64,000 nucleotides of DNA from an uncultured Roseobacter sp. (GCF_947496515.1 NZ_CANMDB010000001.1:124001-188000), one strand, 5' to 3'; counted from the first letter of the stretch, positions 38,659-46,754 are shown. Numbers and translations: made by a program. Notes: generated from the sequence alone by a model not told the origin.

Positions 38659-39824
38659 TGTGGCGTCACATCGCTTCCAATGCCGTGACCATGCTGATCG
38701 TGCTGCTGTTTCTGGCGGGCGGTGTGGTGTTGTGGGGGCGAGGTCAGTATCAAAGTGCTGGCCCGTTGGAGGAGGCGATCTGTCTGCAGGTCGAACGCGG
38801 CAGCAACATGCGCCGGGTGAGTGAGAATCTGGAGGACCGCGGCGCGGTCAGCTCTGGCGCGATATTCCGGCTGGGCGCGGATTATGCGGAGAAGACCGGG
38901 GAGCTGAAGGCGGGGAATTTCCTCGTGGAGCCGGGCGCGTCCATGGCCGAGATCGTCGATGTGGTGACGCGTGGCGGGGCCAGCACCTGCGGCACTGAAG
39001 TCGTCTACCGCATCGGGGTGAACCGGCTGGGCGTGCAGGTGCGCGAGCTGGATCCGGCGACCAACCGTTTCGAGGAACAGGTGGCCTTTGAGCCTGGCGA
39101 GGAGGAGACCCCCGCTCTTTATGAGGAGAAAAAGGCGCAAGGAGATACGCGGTTTCGTGTGGCGCTGGCCGAAGGTGTGACGAGCTGGCAGGTGGTCGAG
39201 AGCCTCAAGGCGATGGATGTGCTGGACGGGGCGGTCGAGGATCTGCCGCCCGAAGGCTCGCTGGCACCCGATAGCTACGAGGTGCGTCCGGGCGATGACC
39301 GGGCAGAGATCGTGGCACGGATGCAGCAGGCGCAGGAGTTGCGCGTGGCCCAGGCCTGGCAGAACCGCGACGAGGGCCTGCCCATCGAGACCCCCGAGGA
39401 ACTGCTGGTCCTGGCCTCGATCATCGAGAAGGAAACCGGTGTCGCCGAGGAGCGCGGGCAGGTGGCGAGCGTTTTCGTCAACCGGTTGAACCGGGGAATG
39501 CGGCTGCAGACCGACCCCACCGTGATCTATGGCGTGACCGAGGGGCGCGGCGTGCTGGGCCGAGGGCTTCGACGCAGCGAGTTGCGCGCGGCGACGCCCT
39601 GGAACACCTATGTGATCGAGGGGCTGCCGCCGACGCCCATTGCCAACCCCGGCACGGCAAGCCTGCAAGCGGCCGCCCGGCCTTTGGAGACAGACTATGT
39701 CTTCTTTGTGGCCGATGGCACGGGCGGACATGCCTTTGCGGAGACGCTGGAGGAGCATAACCGCAATGTGGCGGTCTGGCGGGAGATTGAGGCGGAACGC
39801 CGGGAACAGAGCGAGGGGAACTAG
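38658..39824 (+). CDS. mltG: Endolytic murein transglycosylase MltG
   Basis: 388 residues with one N-terminal membrane segment (AVTMLIVLLFLAGGVVLWG). The YceG/MltG domain is clear: ASIIEKETGVAEERGQVASV with the catalytic glutamate, then VFVNRLNRGMRLQTDPTVIYG and NTYVIEGLPPTPIANPG. It cleaves nascent glycan strands in the periplasm. It is coupled to fabF and is the last gene before the GTA control region. It is a housekeeping cell-wall gene and should not be counted as a GTA lysis gene. Confidence 0.94.
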   Translation: MWRHIASNAVTMLIVLLFLAGGVVLWGRGQYQSAGPLEEAICLQVERGSNMRRVSENLEDRGAVSSGAIFRLGADYAEKTGELKAGNFLVEPGASMAEIVDVVTRGGASTCGTEVVYRIGVNRLGVQVRELDPATNRFEEQVAFEPGEEETPALYEEKKAQGDTRFRVALAEGVTSWQVVESLKAMDVLDGAVEDLPPEGSLAPDSYEVRPGDDRAEIVARMQQAQELRVAQAWQNRDEGLPIETPEELLVLASIIEKETGVAEERGQVASVFVNRLNRGMRLQTDPTVIYGVTEGRGVLGRGLRRSELRAATPWNTYVIEGLPPTPIANPGTASLQAAARPLETDYVFFVADGTGGHAFAETLEEHNRNVAVWREIEAERREQSEGN

Positions 39825-39880
39825 CGGTTTGACGGGGCCTCGCTGGTCTGCCGGGAGATCCGCCCGTCTGCCCGCGGGCC

Positions 39881-39904
39881 GCAAGGTTTTTGGAAAAACC
39901 TTGC
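39881..39904 (+). terminator. Gene-end palindrome after mltG (central GG variant)
   Basis: Arms GCAAGGTTTTT and AAAAACCTTGC around a central GG in place of CG, 56 bases past the mltG stop. It is the only family member with this centre, and it insulates mltG from the GTA promoter region. Confidence 0.55.
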
Positions 39905-40000
39905 TCCTGGCTCAGCCGTCATTTGCCGACCCGCCGGTGGTGCCCCTCGGATTGCTTAAGGACAAAGGTCGGTAGAGTTCGGCCGAAGCGGAGAGACTTT

Positions 40001-40042
40001 CGGTAAGAAAGGTTAATGGCACCGTACGGTAAGGCGTTGATG
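40001..40042 (+). promoter_or_regulatory. Candidate activator repeats and IHF-like site upstream of the GTA promoter
   Basis: CGGTAAG occurs exactly at 40001-40007 and 40027-40033, 26 bases apart, with similar following sequence (GGTTAATG and GTTGATG). The stretch 40030-40042, TAAGGCGTTGATG, fits the reverse IHF consensus YAANNNNTTGATW except at the last base. A 10-bp palindrome ACCGTACGGT (40021-40030) lies between. These are positioned 16-57 bases upstream of the -35 box. Binding is inferred, not shown. Confidence 0.4.
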
Positions 40043-40057
40043 CTGAACCGAAATTTC

Positions 40058-40086
40058 TTGACTCTGCGAACGGTTACACGTATAAC
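40058..40086 (+). promoter_or_regulatory. Sigma-70 type promoter of the GTA cluster
   Basis: TTGACT at 40058-40063 and TATAAC at 40081-40086, separated by exactly 17 bases. This is the closest match to the consensus noted in the window, and it faces the GTA genes. Transcription should start near 40092, about 100 bases before the first gene. Confidence 0.75.
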
Positions 40087-40113
40087 TTGTGACATGCTAG
40101 AAGAAGTGGGCAG

Positions 40114-40147
40114 ACGACCCCGGGGATAACCCGATGGGTCGTTTTTT
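40114..40147 (+). terminator. Intrinsic terminator inside the GTA leader
   Basis: ACGACCC and GGGTCGT arms with an inner CGGG/CCCG pairing, followed by six T. It begins about 22 bases after the expected transcription start and ends 47 bases before the first GTA gene. There is no gene between promoter and terminator, so it must be bypassed for GTA expression. Confidence 0.8.
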
Positions 40148-40194
40148 CGTTTCTCTCGTGCCGGAGACTACGCGCATGAGAGGTATAGACCTGA

Positions 40195-40539
40195 ATGACT
40201 TTGATCACCCCAGAGCACGTAGAGTTGCAAACCGAAGACCTGTTGAACTCGGTCATCGGTACCATTCGCGATTTGCGCAAAGACATCGAGGCCCTCAGAG
40301 AACGGGTCCGCGCGTCGGATGATGCAGTGACAGCCCAGGGCTCCAAGACCGTGTCGCACGCCGTGACGCTGCTGGAGACCTGTCAGAAAGTGGAGAACCG
40401 CCTTGTCGAATGCCGCACAAAATCCGCAGGTATTGCCCACGGGGGCTACGCCCTCGATCTCGAAAGAGCACGGGCTTCGATTGGGTGCAAGCTGGCTCGG
40501 CTCCGCTGCACGCGACCTACAGGACCAATTTCTGAATGA
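40195..40539 (+). CDS. GTA gene 1, small terminase-like protein
   Basis: 114 residues, helical and coiled (TPEHVELQTEDLLNSVIGTI, RDLRKDIEALRERVRASD), in the position of RcGTA g1, which has been shown to act as a small terminase subunit that delivers DNA to the large terminase. RcGTA packages host DNA with little sequence preference, so classical site recognition is probably reduced. ATG 40195 has AGAGG 11 bases upstream. Its last third (from 40403) overlaps the start of gene 2 in another frame by 137 bases. Confidence 0.8.
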   Translation: MTLITPEHVELQTEDLLNSVIGTIRDLRKDIEALRERVRASDDAVTAQGSKTVSHAVTLLETCQKVENRLVECRTKSAGIAHGGYALDLERARASIGCKLARLRCTRPTGPISE

Positions 40540-41818
40540 CCTCGACGAGGGAGAGCTTCTGGCTCTCCCTTTTTTGTTCGAGTTTTGGGCGATGGAACAC
40601 CAGCTGCCGCCAGAGGGGGACTGGCGGTCCTGGGTAATCATGGGCGGGCGCGGCGCGGGCAAGACGCGCGCCGGGGCCGAATGGGTGCGCGCACAGGTAG
40701 AGGGTGCGCGGCCTTTGGATGAGGGCCGCGCGCGACGCGTGGCCCTTGTCGGCGAGACCTTTGATCAGGTTCGCGAGGTGATGATTTTCGGCGACAGTGG
40801 CATTCTGGCCTGTTCGCCACCCGACCGGATGCCCAGGTGGGAGGCCGGGCGCAAGCGGCTGGTCTGGCCCAACGGGGCGATTGCCACGGTGCATTCAGCC
40901 TATGACCCCGAGGGGTTGCGCGGGCCTCAGTTCGATGCGGCCTGGGTTGACGAGATGGCGAAGTGGAAAAAGGCCGAAGAGACATGGGACATGCTGCAGT
41001 TCGCGTTGCGGCTGGGTGATGATCCTCGAGTTTGTGTGACCACGACCCCGCGGAATGTGGCGGTGCTGAAGGCACTGCTGGCCGCCCCCTCGACCGTGCT
41101 GACGCAGGCACCGACGGAGGCGAACGCGGCCAATCTGGCGGCATCTTTTCTGGAGGAGGTGCGCGCGCGCTACAAGGGCACGCGTCTGGGTCGGCAGGAG
41201 TTGGACGGGGTGTTGCTGGAGGATGTGGAAGGCGCGCTCTGGACAACGTCGGCCATTGAAGCCACCCGGGTGCGCGAGGCGCCAAAGCTGGACCGGATCG
41301 TGGTGGCTTTGGATCCTTCGGTGACATCGGGCAGCAGTTCGGACGAATGCGGCATCGTAGTGGCGGGCGTGCAGATGAGCGGGCCGCCGCAGGACTGGCG
41401 CGCCTATGTGCTGGCCGATTGCACGGTGGCAGGCGCGACGCCCGCGGGCTGGGCGCATGCAGCGATCAATGCGATGGCGGAATACGGTGCCGACCGTCTG
41501 GTGGCCGAGGTCAACCAGGGCGGGCAGATGGTGTCGGAGGTATTGCGGCAGATTGATCCGCTGGTCCCCTACAAAGGGGTGCACGCCAGCCGCGGCAAGG
41601 TCGCGCGCGCGGAACCTGTGGCAGCGCTCTACGAACAGGGCCGCGTGCGGCATCTGCCGGGGCTGGACGGTCTTGAGGACCAGATGTGCCGCATGACGCT
41701 GCAGGGCTACGAGGGCAAAGGCTCGCCCGACCGGGTGGATGCGCTGGTCTGGGCCTTGCATGAATTGATGATCGAACCGGCAACGAAGTGGCGCGCGCCG
41801 CGTGTAAGATCGCTTTAA
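40403..41818 (+). CDS. GTA gene 2, large terminase subunit
   Basis: 471 residues starting at TTG 40403, which has GGAGA six bases upstream; no better start lies between there and the conserved domain. Walker A is GGRGAGKT at 81-88 and Walker B is FDAAWVDEM. The C-terminal RNase H-like nuclease begins IVVALDPSVTSG. It translocates and cuts DNA to fill GTA heads. The TTG start and the overlap with gene 1 suggest translation is tuned relative to gene 1. Confidence 0.93.
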   Translation: MSNAAQNPQVLPTGATPSISKEHGLRLGASWLGSAARDLQDQFLNDLDEGELLALPFLFEFWAMEHQLPPEGDWRSWVIMGGRGAGKTRAGAEWVRAQVEGARPLDEGRARRVALVGETFDQVREVMIFGDSGILACSPPDRMPRWEAGRKRLVWPNGAIATVHSAYDPEGLRGPQFDAAWVDEMAKWKKAEETWDMLQFALRLGDDPRVCVTTTPRNVAVLKALLAAPSTVLTQAPTEANAANLAASFLEEVRARYKGTRLGRQELDGVLLEDVEGALWTTSAIEATRVREAPKLDRIVVALDPSVTSGSSSDECGIVVAGVQMSGPPQDWRAYVLADCTVAGATPAGWAHAAINAMAEYGADRLVAEVNQGGQMVSEVLRQIDPLVPYKGVHASRGKVARAEPVAALYEQGRVRHLPGLDGLEDQMCRMTLQGYEGKGSPDRVDALVWALHELMIEPATKWRAPRVRSL

Positions 41819-41826
41819 CGGTTCGC

Positions 41827-41952
41827 GGAAAACCCTGTTTTTCCACATAAAGTCAAAGAGATGACGCACCGCACGGTACCTTGTCACCTTTGCAATCCCA
41901 ATCACACAGTATTGCCCCCAAGCAAGATCAGCCCCGCGGCGAGAAGCCGGGG
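41827..41952 (+). other. Two hairpins in the gap between GTA genes 2 and 3
   Basis: The 179-base gap holds a GGAAAA/TTTTCC hairpin at 41827-41844, just after the gene 2 stop, and a GC-rich GCCC...GGGC hairpin with loop GAGAA at 41931-41952. Neither has a strong T tract. They may attenuate transcription or mark an RNA processing site inside the cluster. Confidence 0.4.
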
Positions 41953-41997
41953 CGCAGGTCCCACGCCGTGCGGGCGATCACATGAGGAGCAGAACAC

Positions 41998-43176
41998 ATG
42001 GTTTTTGACTTTCTGAAGCAAGGCAGCGCCGCGAAGGTGGCCGAGCAGAAAGCGAGCGCGACCGGGCCCGTGGTGACCTATCAGACCTCCGGCCGCGTGG
42101 CCTGGAGCCCGCGGGATGCGGTGTCGCTGACCCGCACGGGGTTTTCGGGCAATCCGGTTGGGTTCCGGTCGGTCAAGCTGATCGCGGAGGCGGCGGCGGC
42201 GCTGCCGCTGGTACTGCAGGATGCCGAGCAGCGGTTTGACGTCCACCCGGTGCTGGATCTGGTGACACGGCCCAACCCAATGCAGGGGCGCGCGGAGCTG
42301 CTCGAGGCGCTTTACGCGCAGTTGCTGCTGACCGGCAACGGGTACATGGAGGCGGTGGCTCAGGACGGGGAAATGCCGTTGGAGCTGCACGTGCTGCGCT
42401 CGGACCGGATGAGCGTGGTGCCCGGCGCCGATGGCTGGCCCATTGCCTATGAATACGCCTTGGGCGGGCGCAAGCACCGCTTTGATGTCACCGGGCTGCA
42501 GGTACCGATCTGCCATATCAAGAGCTTTCACCCCCAGGATGACCACTACGGGTTCAGCCCGATGCAGGCGGCGGCGATGGCGGTTGATGTCCATAACTCC
42601 GCCAGCCGCTGGTCCAAGGCGCTGCTCGACAACGCGGCGCGCCCGTCCGGGGCGATTGTCTACCGCGGGGCCGAAGGCCAGGGGACCATGGCGCACGATC
42701 AATACGAGCGCCTCGTGAGCGAGATGGAGAGCCATCATCAGGGCGCACGGAATGCAGGCCGCCCGATGCTGCTGGAAGGTGGGCTCGACTGGAAACCCAT
42801 GGGGTTCTCGCCCTCTGACATGGAGTTTCAGAAAACCAAGGAAGCGGCGGCGCGCGAGATCGCACTGGCCTTTGGGGTGCCGCCGATGCTGCTGGGGATC
42901 CAGGGCGATGCGACATACTCCAACTATCAGGAGGCGCACCGGGCGTTCTACCGGCTGACGGTGCTGCCACTTGCGACCCGGGTCACTGCGGCGCTGGCGC
43001 AGTGGATTGCGGGGTATACCGGCACACCGCTGGTGCTGAAGCCTGATCTGGATCAGGTGCCCGCCCTCGCGGCAGAACGCGATGCGCAGTGGCGCCGGGT
43101 GGCGGAGGCCGAGTTTCTGACAGAGGCGGAAAAGCGCGCGCTGCTGGGGTTGCCGGCGGTGAGTGCGGATGACTGA
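41998..43176 (+). CDS. GTA gene 3, portal protein (HK97 type)
   Basis: 392 residues with GAGGAG upstream. Phage portal family features are seen in NPVGFRSVKLIAEAAAALPL, TRPNPMQGRAELLEALYAQL, LTGNGYMEAV and FGVPPMLLGIQGDATYSNY. The dodecameric portal forms the DNA channel at the special vertex of the head and docks the terminase. The stop overlaps gene 3.5. Confidence 0.94.
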   Translation: MVFDFLKQGSAAKVAEQKASATGPVVTYQTSGRVAWSPRDAVSLTRTGFSGNPVGFRSVKLIAEAAAALPLVLQDAEQRFDVHPVLDLVTRPNPMQGRAELLEALYAQLLLTGNGYMEAVAQDGEMPLELHVLRSDRMSVVPGADGWPIAYEYALGGRKHRFDVTGLQVPICHIKSFHPQDDHYGFSPMQAAAMAVDVHNSASRWSKALLDNAARPSGAIVYRGAEGQGTMAHDQYERLVSEMESHHQGARNAGRPMLLEGGLDWKPMGFSPSDMEFQKTKEAAAREIALAFGVPPMLLGIQGDATYSNYQEAHRAFYRLTVLPLATRVTAALAQWIAGYTGTPLVLKPDLDQVPALAAERDAQWRRVAEAEFLTEAEKRALLGLPAVSADD

Positions 43177-43390
43177 GCCCGGTATGGAGCGGTTTGAATG
43201 CGCACCGGGGCTGCGGCTGCAGGCACATGAGCGGGTCGTGGAGATCCAGCATGATCACATCATCCGGCGGCTCGACCGGGTCGAGGAAATGATGGAGCGG
43301 CTGGAAAAGAGGCTTTGGCTGACGGTCTACGGGATCGTCGCGATGATCCTCGGGGAAGCGCTGCAATCGGTGTTGGTGGCGGTGCCCTGA
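43169..43390 (+). CDS. GTA gene 3.5, head formation protein (rcc01685 family)
   Basis: 73 residues from ATG 43169, overlapping the portal stop by eight bases. The middle is a charged coiled coil (HDHIIRRLDRVEEMMERLEKR), and the end is a hydrophobic helix (LTVYGIVAMILGEALQSVLV). The homologous small gene in Rhodobacter capsulatus lies in the same place and is needed for head assembly. The hydrophobic C-terminus is unusual for a head protein and might be a membrane anchor. Confidence 0.8.
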   Translation: MTEPGMERFECAPGLRLQAHERVVEIQHDHIIRRLDRVEEMMERLEKRLWLTVYGIVAMILGEALQSVLVAVP

Positions 43391-43424
43391 GCACTCATCA
43401 ATCAGGCATATGAGGAGAATTCGA

Positions 43425-43982
43425 ATGGACGAAGACAGGAAACTGGAGCGCAAGTTCGCCCGTTTCGGTGATGCGCTCGCGGTCGAGGACGGGTGCATGA
43501 TCAGCGGCTATGCGAGCCTTTTCGGGGCCGTTGATCAGGGCAATGACGTGGTCGCCGCGGGGGCTTACGCAGCCTCGTTGACCTCGCTTCACGCACGTGG
43601 CGGCAAGGTCAAGATGCTATGGCAGCATGACGCCACCCAGCCCATCGGGATCTGGGAGGAAGTGCGCGAGGACGCGCGGGGCCTGTGGGTCAAGGGCCGG
43701 TTGCTCGATACGGTGGCGAAGGGTCGCGAGGCGGCAGCGCTGATTGAGGCGGGCGCCATCGATGGTCTGTCCATCGGCTACCGGACCCGGAAGGCCACCA
43801 AGAATTCCAAGGGCCAGAGGCTCTTGCAGGAACTGGAGCTGTGGGAAGTGTCGCTGGTGACCTTTCCGATGCTTCCCAGTGCGCGGGTTGCGGGCAAATC
43901 GGGTGAGACCGATGTGGACCGTTGCCTGCGTGACATGGCGTCCGTCTTTGCAGACGCGCGCGCCGATCTGGCGCGCCGCTGA
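43425..43982 (+). CDS. GTA gene 4, HK97-family prohead protease
   Basis: 185 residues from ATG 43425, with AGGAG seven bases upstream; the ATG at 43410 lies before that site. The family U35 catalytic histidine is in VKMLWQHDATQPIGIW and the serine in IDGLSIGYRT. It trims the N-terminal part of the capsid protein during maturation and is then lost from the head. Confidence 0.93.
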   Translation: MDEDRKLERKFARFGDALAVEDGCMISGYASLFGAVDQGNDVVAAGAYAASLTSLHARGGKVKMLWQHDATQPIGIWEEVREDARGLWVKGRLLDTVAKGREAAALIEAGAIDGLSIGYRTRKATKNSKGQRLLQELELWEVSLVTFPMLPSARVAGKSGETDVDRCLRDMASVFADARADLARR

Positions 43983-44054
43983 CGCGCATCTGTCATCGCG
44001 GTCGTGCGGGACACCCCTGAGCGACCCTTACATACCCTTTTTAGAGGATTTGCC

Positions 44055-45227
44055 ATGAGCAAGACCGAGAGCAAAGCGGGGGATGCGTTGTCCCCGGCCG
44101 AGGATGTCAGGCAGGCCGTGAGCGGCTTTGTCACTGATTTCAAGACCTTCCAAACAGACATCGAGACGAAACTTCAACAGACAGAAGAGCGAGTGACCAT
44201 GCTGGACCGAAAGACACAGAGCCCCCAACGTACCCCTCTGGGTGGTGCCATCGACGCGGGCGCACCCCATCAGAAGGCGTTCAACGCCTATGTTCGGACG
44301 GGTGAGGATGACGGGCTGCGCGGGCTGGAGATGGACATCAAATCGCTGTCCACGGCCGTGAATTCCGACGGTGGCTATCTGGTCGATCCTCAGACATCGG
44401 ACTCGGTCAAATCGGTGCTGAACGCCACCGCGTCGATCCGGTCCATTGCGTCCGTGGTCAACGTCGAGGCCACGTCCTACGACGTGCTGGTCGATCACAG
44501 CGACGTGGGCAGCGGCTGGGCGACCGAAGACGGGACGCTCACCGAGAGCGATACACCGCTGATCGACCGGATCACCATCCCCCTGCATGAGCTGAGCGCG
44601 CTGCCGAAAGCGTCGCAGCGGTTGCTGGACGATGCTGCATTTGACATCGAAGGCTGGCTGGCCTCGCGGATTGCGGACAGATTTGCTCGTGCCGAGGCAG
44701 AAGCCTTTGTCAACGGCAACGGCAACGACAAGCCCCGCGGTTTCCTGCGTAGCGACACCATCGCCAACGACAACTGGCGTTGGGAGCGGCTGGGCTATGT
44801 GGCCAGCGGCGAAGCAGGCGACGTGAACGCGGATGCGATCATCGATCTGGTCTACGCCCTTGGGGCGGAATACCGCGCCAATGCGACCTTCGTGATGAAC
44901 TCCAAGACAGCTGGTCTTGTGCGCAAGCTCAAGGATAACGACGGGCGCTTCCTGTGGTCCGACGGTCTGGCGGCCGCGGAGCCTGCGCGTCTGATGGGCT
45001 ACCCTGTGCTGATCGCCGAGGACATGCCGGACGCGGAAAATAATGCCATGGCGATTGCCTTTGGTGATTTCGCCGTGGGCTACACCATCGCAGAGCGTCC
45101 CGACCTGCGCGTGCTGCGCGATCCCTTCAGCGCCAAGCCGCACGTGCTGTTCTATGCGACCAAGCGCGTTGGTGGTGCGGTGAGCGACTATGCCGCGATC
45201 AAGCTGCTGAAATTCGGCGTCTCCTAA
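44055..45227 (+). CDS. GTA gene 5, major capsid protein (HK97 fold)
   Basis: 390 residues. The N-terminal 90 residues are helical (SGFVTDFKTFQTDIETKLQQ) and are the likely scaffold segment removed by the protease. The HK97 shell domain follows (SDGGYLVDPQTSDSVKSVL, ALPKASQRLLDDAAFDIEGW, FATKRVGGAVSDYAAIK-like tail). It forms the icosahedral or slightly flattened small head that holds about 4 kb in RcGTA. The strongest expression in the cluster is expected here. Confidence 0.95.
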   Translation: MSKTESKAGDALSPAEDVRQAVSGFVTDFKTFQTDIETKLQQTEERVTMLDRKTQSPQRTPLGGAIDAGAPHQKAFNAYVRTGEDDGLRGLEMDIKSLSTAVNSDGGYLVDPQTSDSVKSVLNATASIRSIASVVNVEATSYDVLVDHSDVGSGWATEDGTLTESDTPLIDRITIPLHELSALPKASQRLLDDAAFDIEGWLASRIADRFARAEAEAFVNGNGNDKPRGFLRSDTIANDNWRWERLGYVASGEAGDVNADAIIDLVYALGAEYRANATFVMNSKTAGLVRKLKDNDGRFLWSDGLAAAEPARLMGYPVLIAEDMPDAENNAMAIAFGDFAVGYTIAERPDLRVLRDPFSAKPHVLFYATKRVGGAVSDYAAIKLLKFGVS

Positions 45228-45241
45228 AGGAGATGACGATA

Positions 45242-45269
45242 CCGGCGCGGGGGTGATCTCTCGCGCCGG
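45242..45269 (+). terminator. Hairpin after the GTA capsid gene
   Basis: CCGGCGCG and CGCGCCGG form an eight-pair perfect stem 14 bases past the capsid stop, inside a 157-base gap before gene 6. It has no T tract. It could reduce readthrough so that capsid mRNA exceeds tail mRNA, or stabilise the capsid transcript end. Confidence 0.5.
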
Positions 45270-45384
45270 GCCGGGCGTGTGCCGCGATATCCCGTGTTGT
45301 CTAGCTGCTCCCCTCCGACCGAGCAATGCGGATGGTGCACGCCCGGTTCGAGGTGGGCCGGGAGCAAGGAATTGGAGATTTTCG

Positions 45385-45984
45385 ATGATGTTGATCGAAG
45401 AAACGACGCTGCGGGATGCAGCGCTGCCAGTCGAGGAGTTCAAGGCGCATCTGCGGCTGGGGACCAGCTTCGGTCAGGAGAGCGCCCAGGATGAAGTGCT
45501 GGCCGGATTTCTGCGCGCTGCCATGGCGGCCATCGAGGCGCGGACTGGTAAGGTGCTGATGAGCCGACCCTTTGCGTGGACGCTGAATTTCTGGCGCGAC
45601 CGGGATCGTCAGCTGCTGCCTGTGGCACCGATTTCGGTGCTGAGCCGGGTGGTGTTGACGGCGCGGGACGGCACGCAAGAAGAGGTTGATCCGGCGGCCT
45701 ACTGGCTGGAGCGGGACGGGCAACGGCCCTTTCTACGCGCGGCCGGTTCTGCCTTGCCGACGATCCCGCCGGGTGGATCTGCGCTGGTGGGTTTTGAGGC
45801 AGGCTACGGTCCAGGCTGGACCGACCTGCCCCCCGATCTGCGCCAGGCGATGCTGTTGCTGGCGGCGCATTACTATGAGTACCGCGATGAGACATCGCTG
45901 AGCGAGGGTTGCATGCCGTTCGGCGTGAGCAGCCTGATCGAACGGTACAAGCTGGTGCGGCTGGGCTCGGGAGCGCTGAGATGA
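45385..45984 (+). CDS. GTA gene 6, head-tail connector (adaptor) protein
   Basis: 199 residues from ATG 45385 with GGAG seven bases upstream. It matches the phage gp6-like connector family: LPVEEFKAHLRLGTSFGQES near the start, FWRDRDRQLLPVAPISVLSR in the middle, and a C-terminal helix with LLAAHYYEYRDE. It forms a ring below the portal. The stop overlaps gene 7 (ATGA). Confidence 0.87.
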   Translation: MMLIEETTLRDAALPVEEFKAHLRLGTSFGQESAQDEVLAGFLRAAMAAIEARTGKVLMSRPFAWTLNFWRDRDRQLLPVAPISVLSRVVLTARDGTQEEVDPAAYWLERDGQRPFLRAAGSALPTIPPGGSALVGFEAGYGPGWTDLPPDLRQAMLLLAAHYYEYRDETSLSEGCMPFGVSSLIERYKLVRLGSGALR

Positions 45985-46319
45985 GCACGCCGCATCTGAA
46001 CCGCAAACTGGTGCTGGAGGCGCCGCAGCGGCTGTCGGACGGCGCTGGTGGCTACATCGAAAGCTGGCAGGCGCTCGGCACGGTCTGGGCCCGGGTCGAC
46101 GCGCGCACGGGCCGCGAGACCGCGCGCGGAGACGCACCCGTCTCGACCCTGAGCTACCGGATCATCGTGCGCGGTGCGCCCTTTGGTGATGCGCAGCGAC
46201 CCGCGCCCGAGCAGCGGTTTCGGGAAGGCACGCGGCTTTTCTACATTCGCGCCGTGGCGGAGCATGACATCCGCGGACGGTATCTCACCTGCTTTGCGAG
46301 CGAGGAGACTGCGGTATGA
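45981..46319 (+). CDS. GTA gene 7, head closure (stopper) protein
   Basis: 112 residues. It begins HLNRKLVLEAPQRLSDGAGG and has WQALGTVWARVDARTGRE, features of the phage head-tail joining family (SPP1 gp16/HK97 gp10-like beta-barrel). It seals the head after DNA filling and joins the tail. Overlaps both neighbours by ATGA. Confidence 0.85.
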   Translation: MSTPHLNRKLVLEAPQRLSDGAGGYIESWQALGTVWARVDARTGRETARGDAPVSTLSYRIIVRGAPFGDAQRPAPEQRFREGTRLFYIRAVAEHDIRGRYLTCFASEETAV

Positions 46320-46726
46320 GCTATGCCATGTCAGGCGCGCTGCAGGCCGCCCTATACGATGCGCTGATCGCGGATGAGACCCTGGGCGGCCTCGTCGGTG
46401 CTCAGATTTACGACGCGATCCCCACCGGCGCACTGCCGGAGACCTATGTGAGCCTCGGACGGGAGCAGGCACGTGATGCCTCCGATCAGACGGGCGACGG
46501 GGCGCTGCACACGGTTGAGGTGCTGGTGATCACCACACAGCCCGGATTTGCGGGCGCCAAGGCAGTCGCGGCGGCGGTGTCAGATGCCTTGCACGATGCA
46601 GATCTGGCGCTCGCGCGCGGTCGGCTGGTGTTCCTGCGGTTCCAGCGTGCCGAGGCCCGGCGGATCGAGCGCAACAGTACCCGCGAGATCCGGATGCGCT
46701 TCCGCGCGCGGGTCGAGGACAGATAG
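46316..46726 (+). CDS. GTA gene 8, tail terminator (DUF3168 family)
   Basis: 136 residues with SGALQAALYDALIADETLGG near the start and YVSLGREQARDASDQTGDG in the middle, typical of DUF3168 minor tail proteins. It caps the tail tube at the head end and fixes tail length. It starts within the stop of gene 7. Confidence 0.86.
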   Translation: MSYAMSGALQAALYDALIADETLGGLVGAQIYDAIPTGALPETYVSLGREQARDASDQTGDGALHTVEVLVITTQPGFAGAKAVAAAVSDALHDADLALARGRLVFLRFQRAEARRIERNSTREIRMRFRARVEDR

Positions 46727-46754
46727 ATTTCCATACTCATAGAGGAGAGACCCC

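Noticed and set aside
36784-39824. mltG and the GNAT gene as GTA lysis or accessory genes
   Set aside because: mltG is coupled to fabF in a housekeeping cluster and is separated from the GTA by a gene-end palindrome and the GTA promoter.
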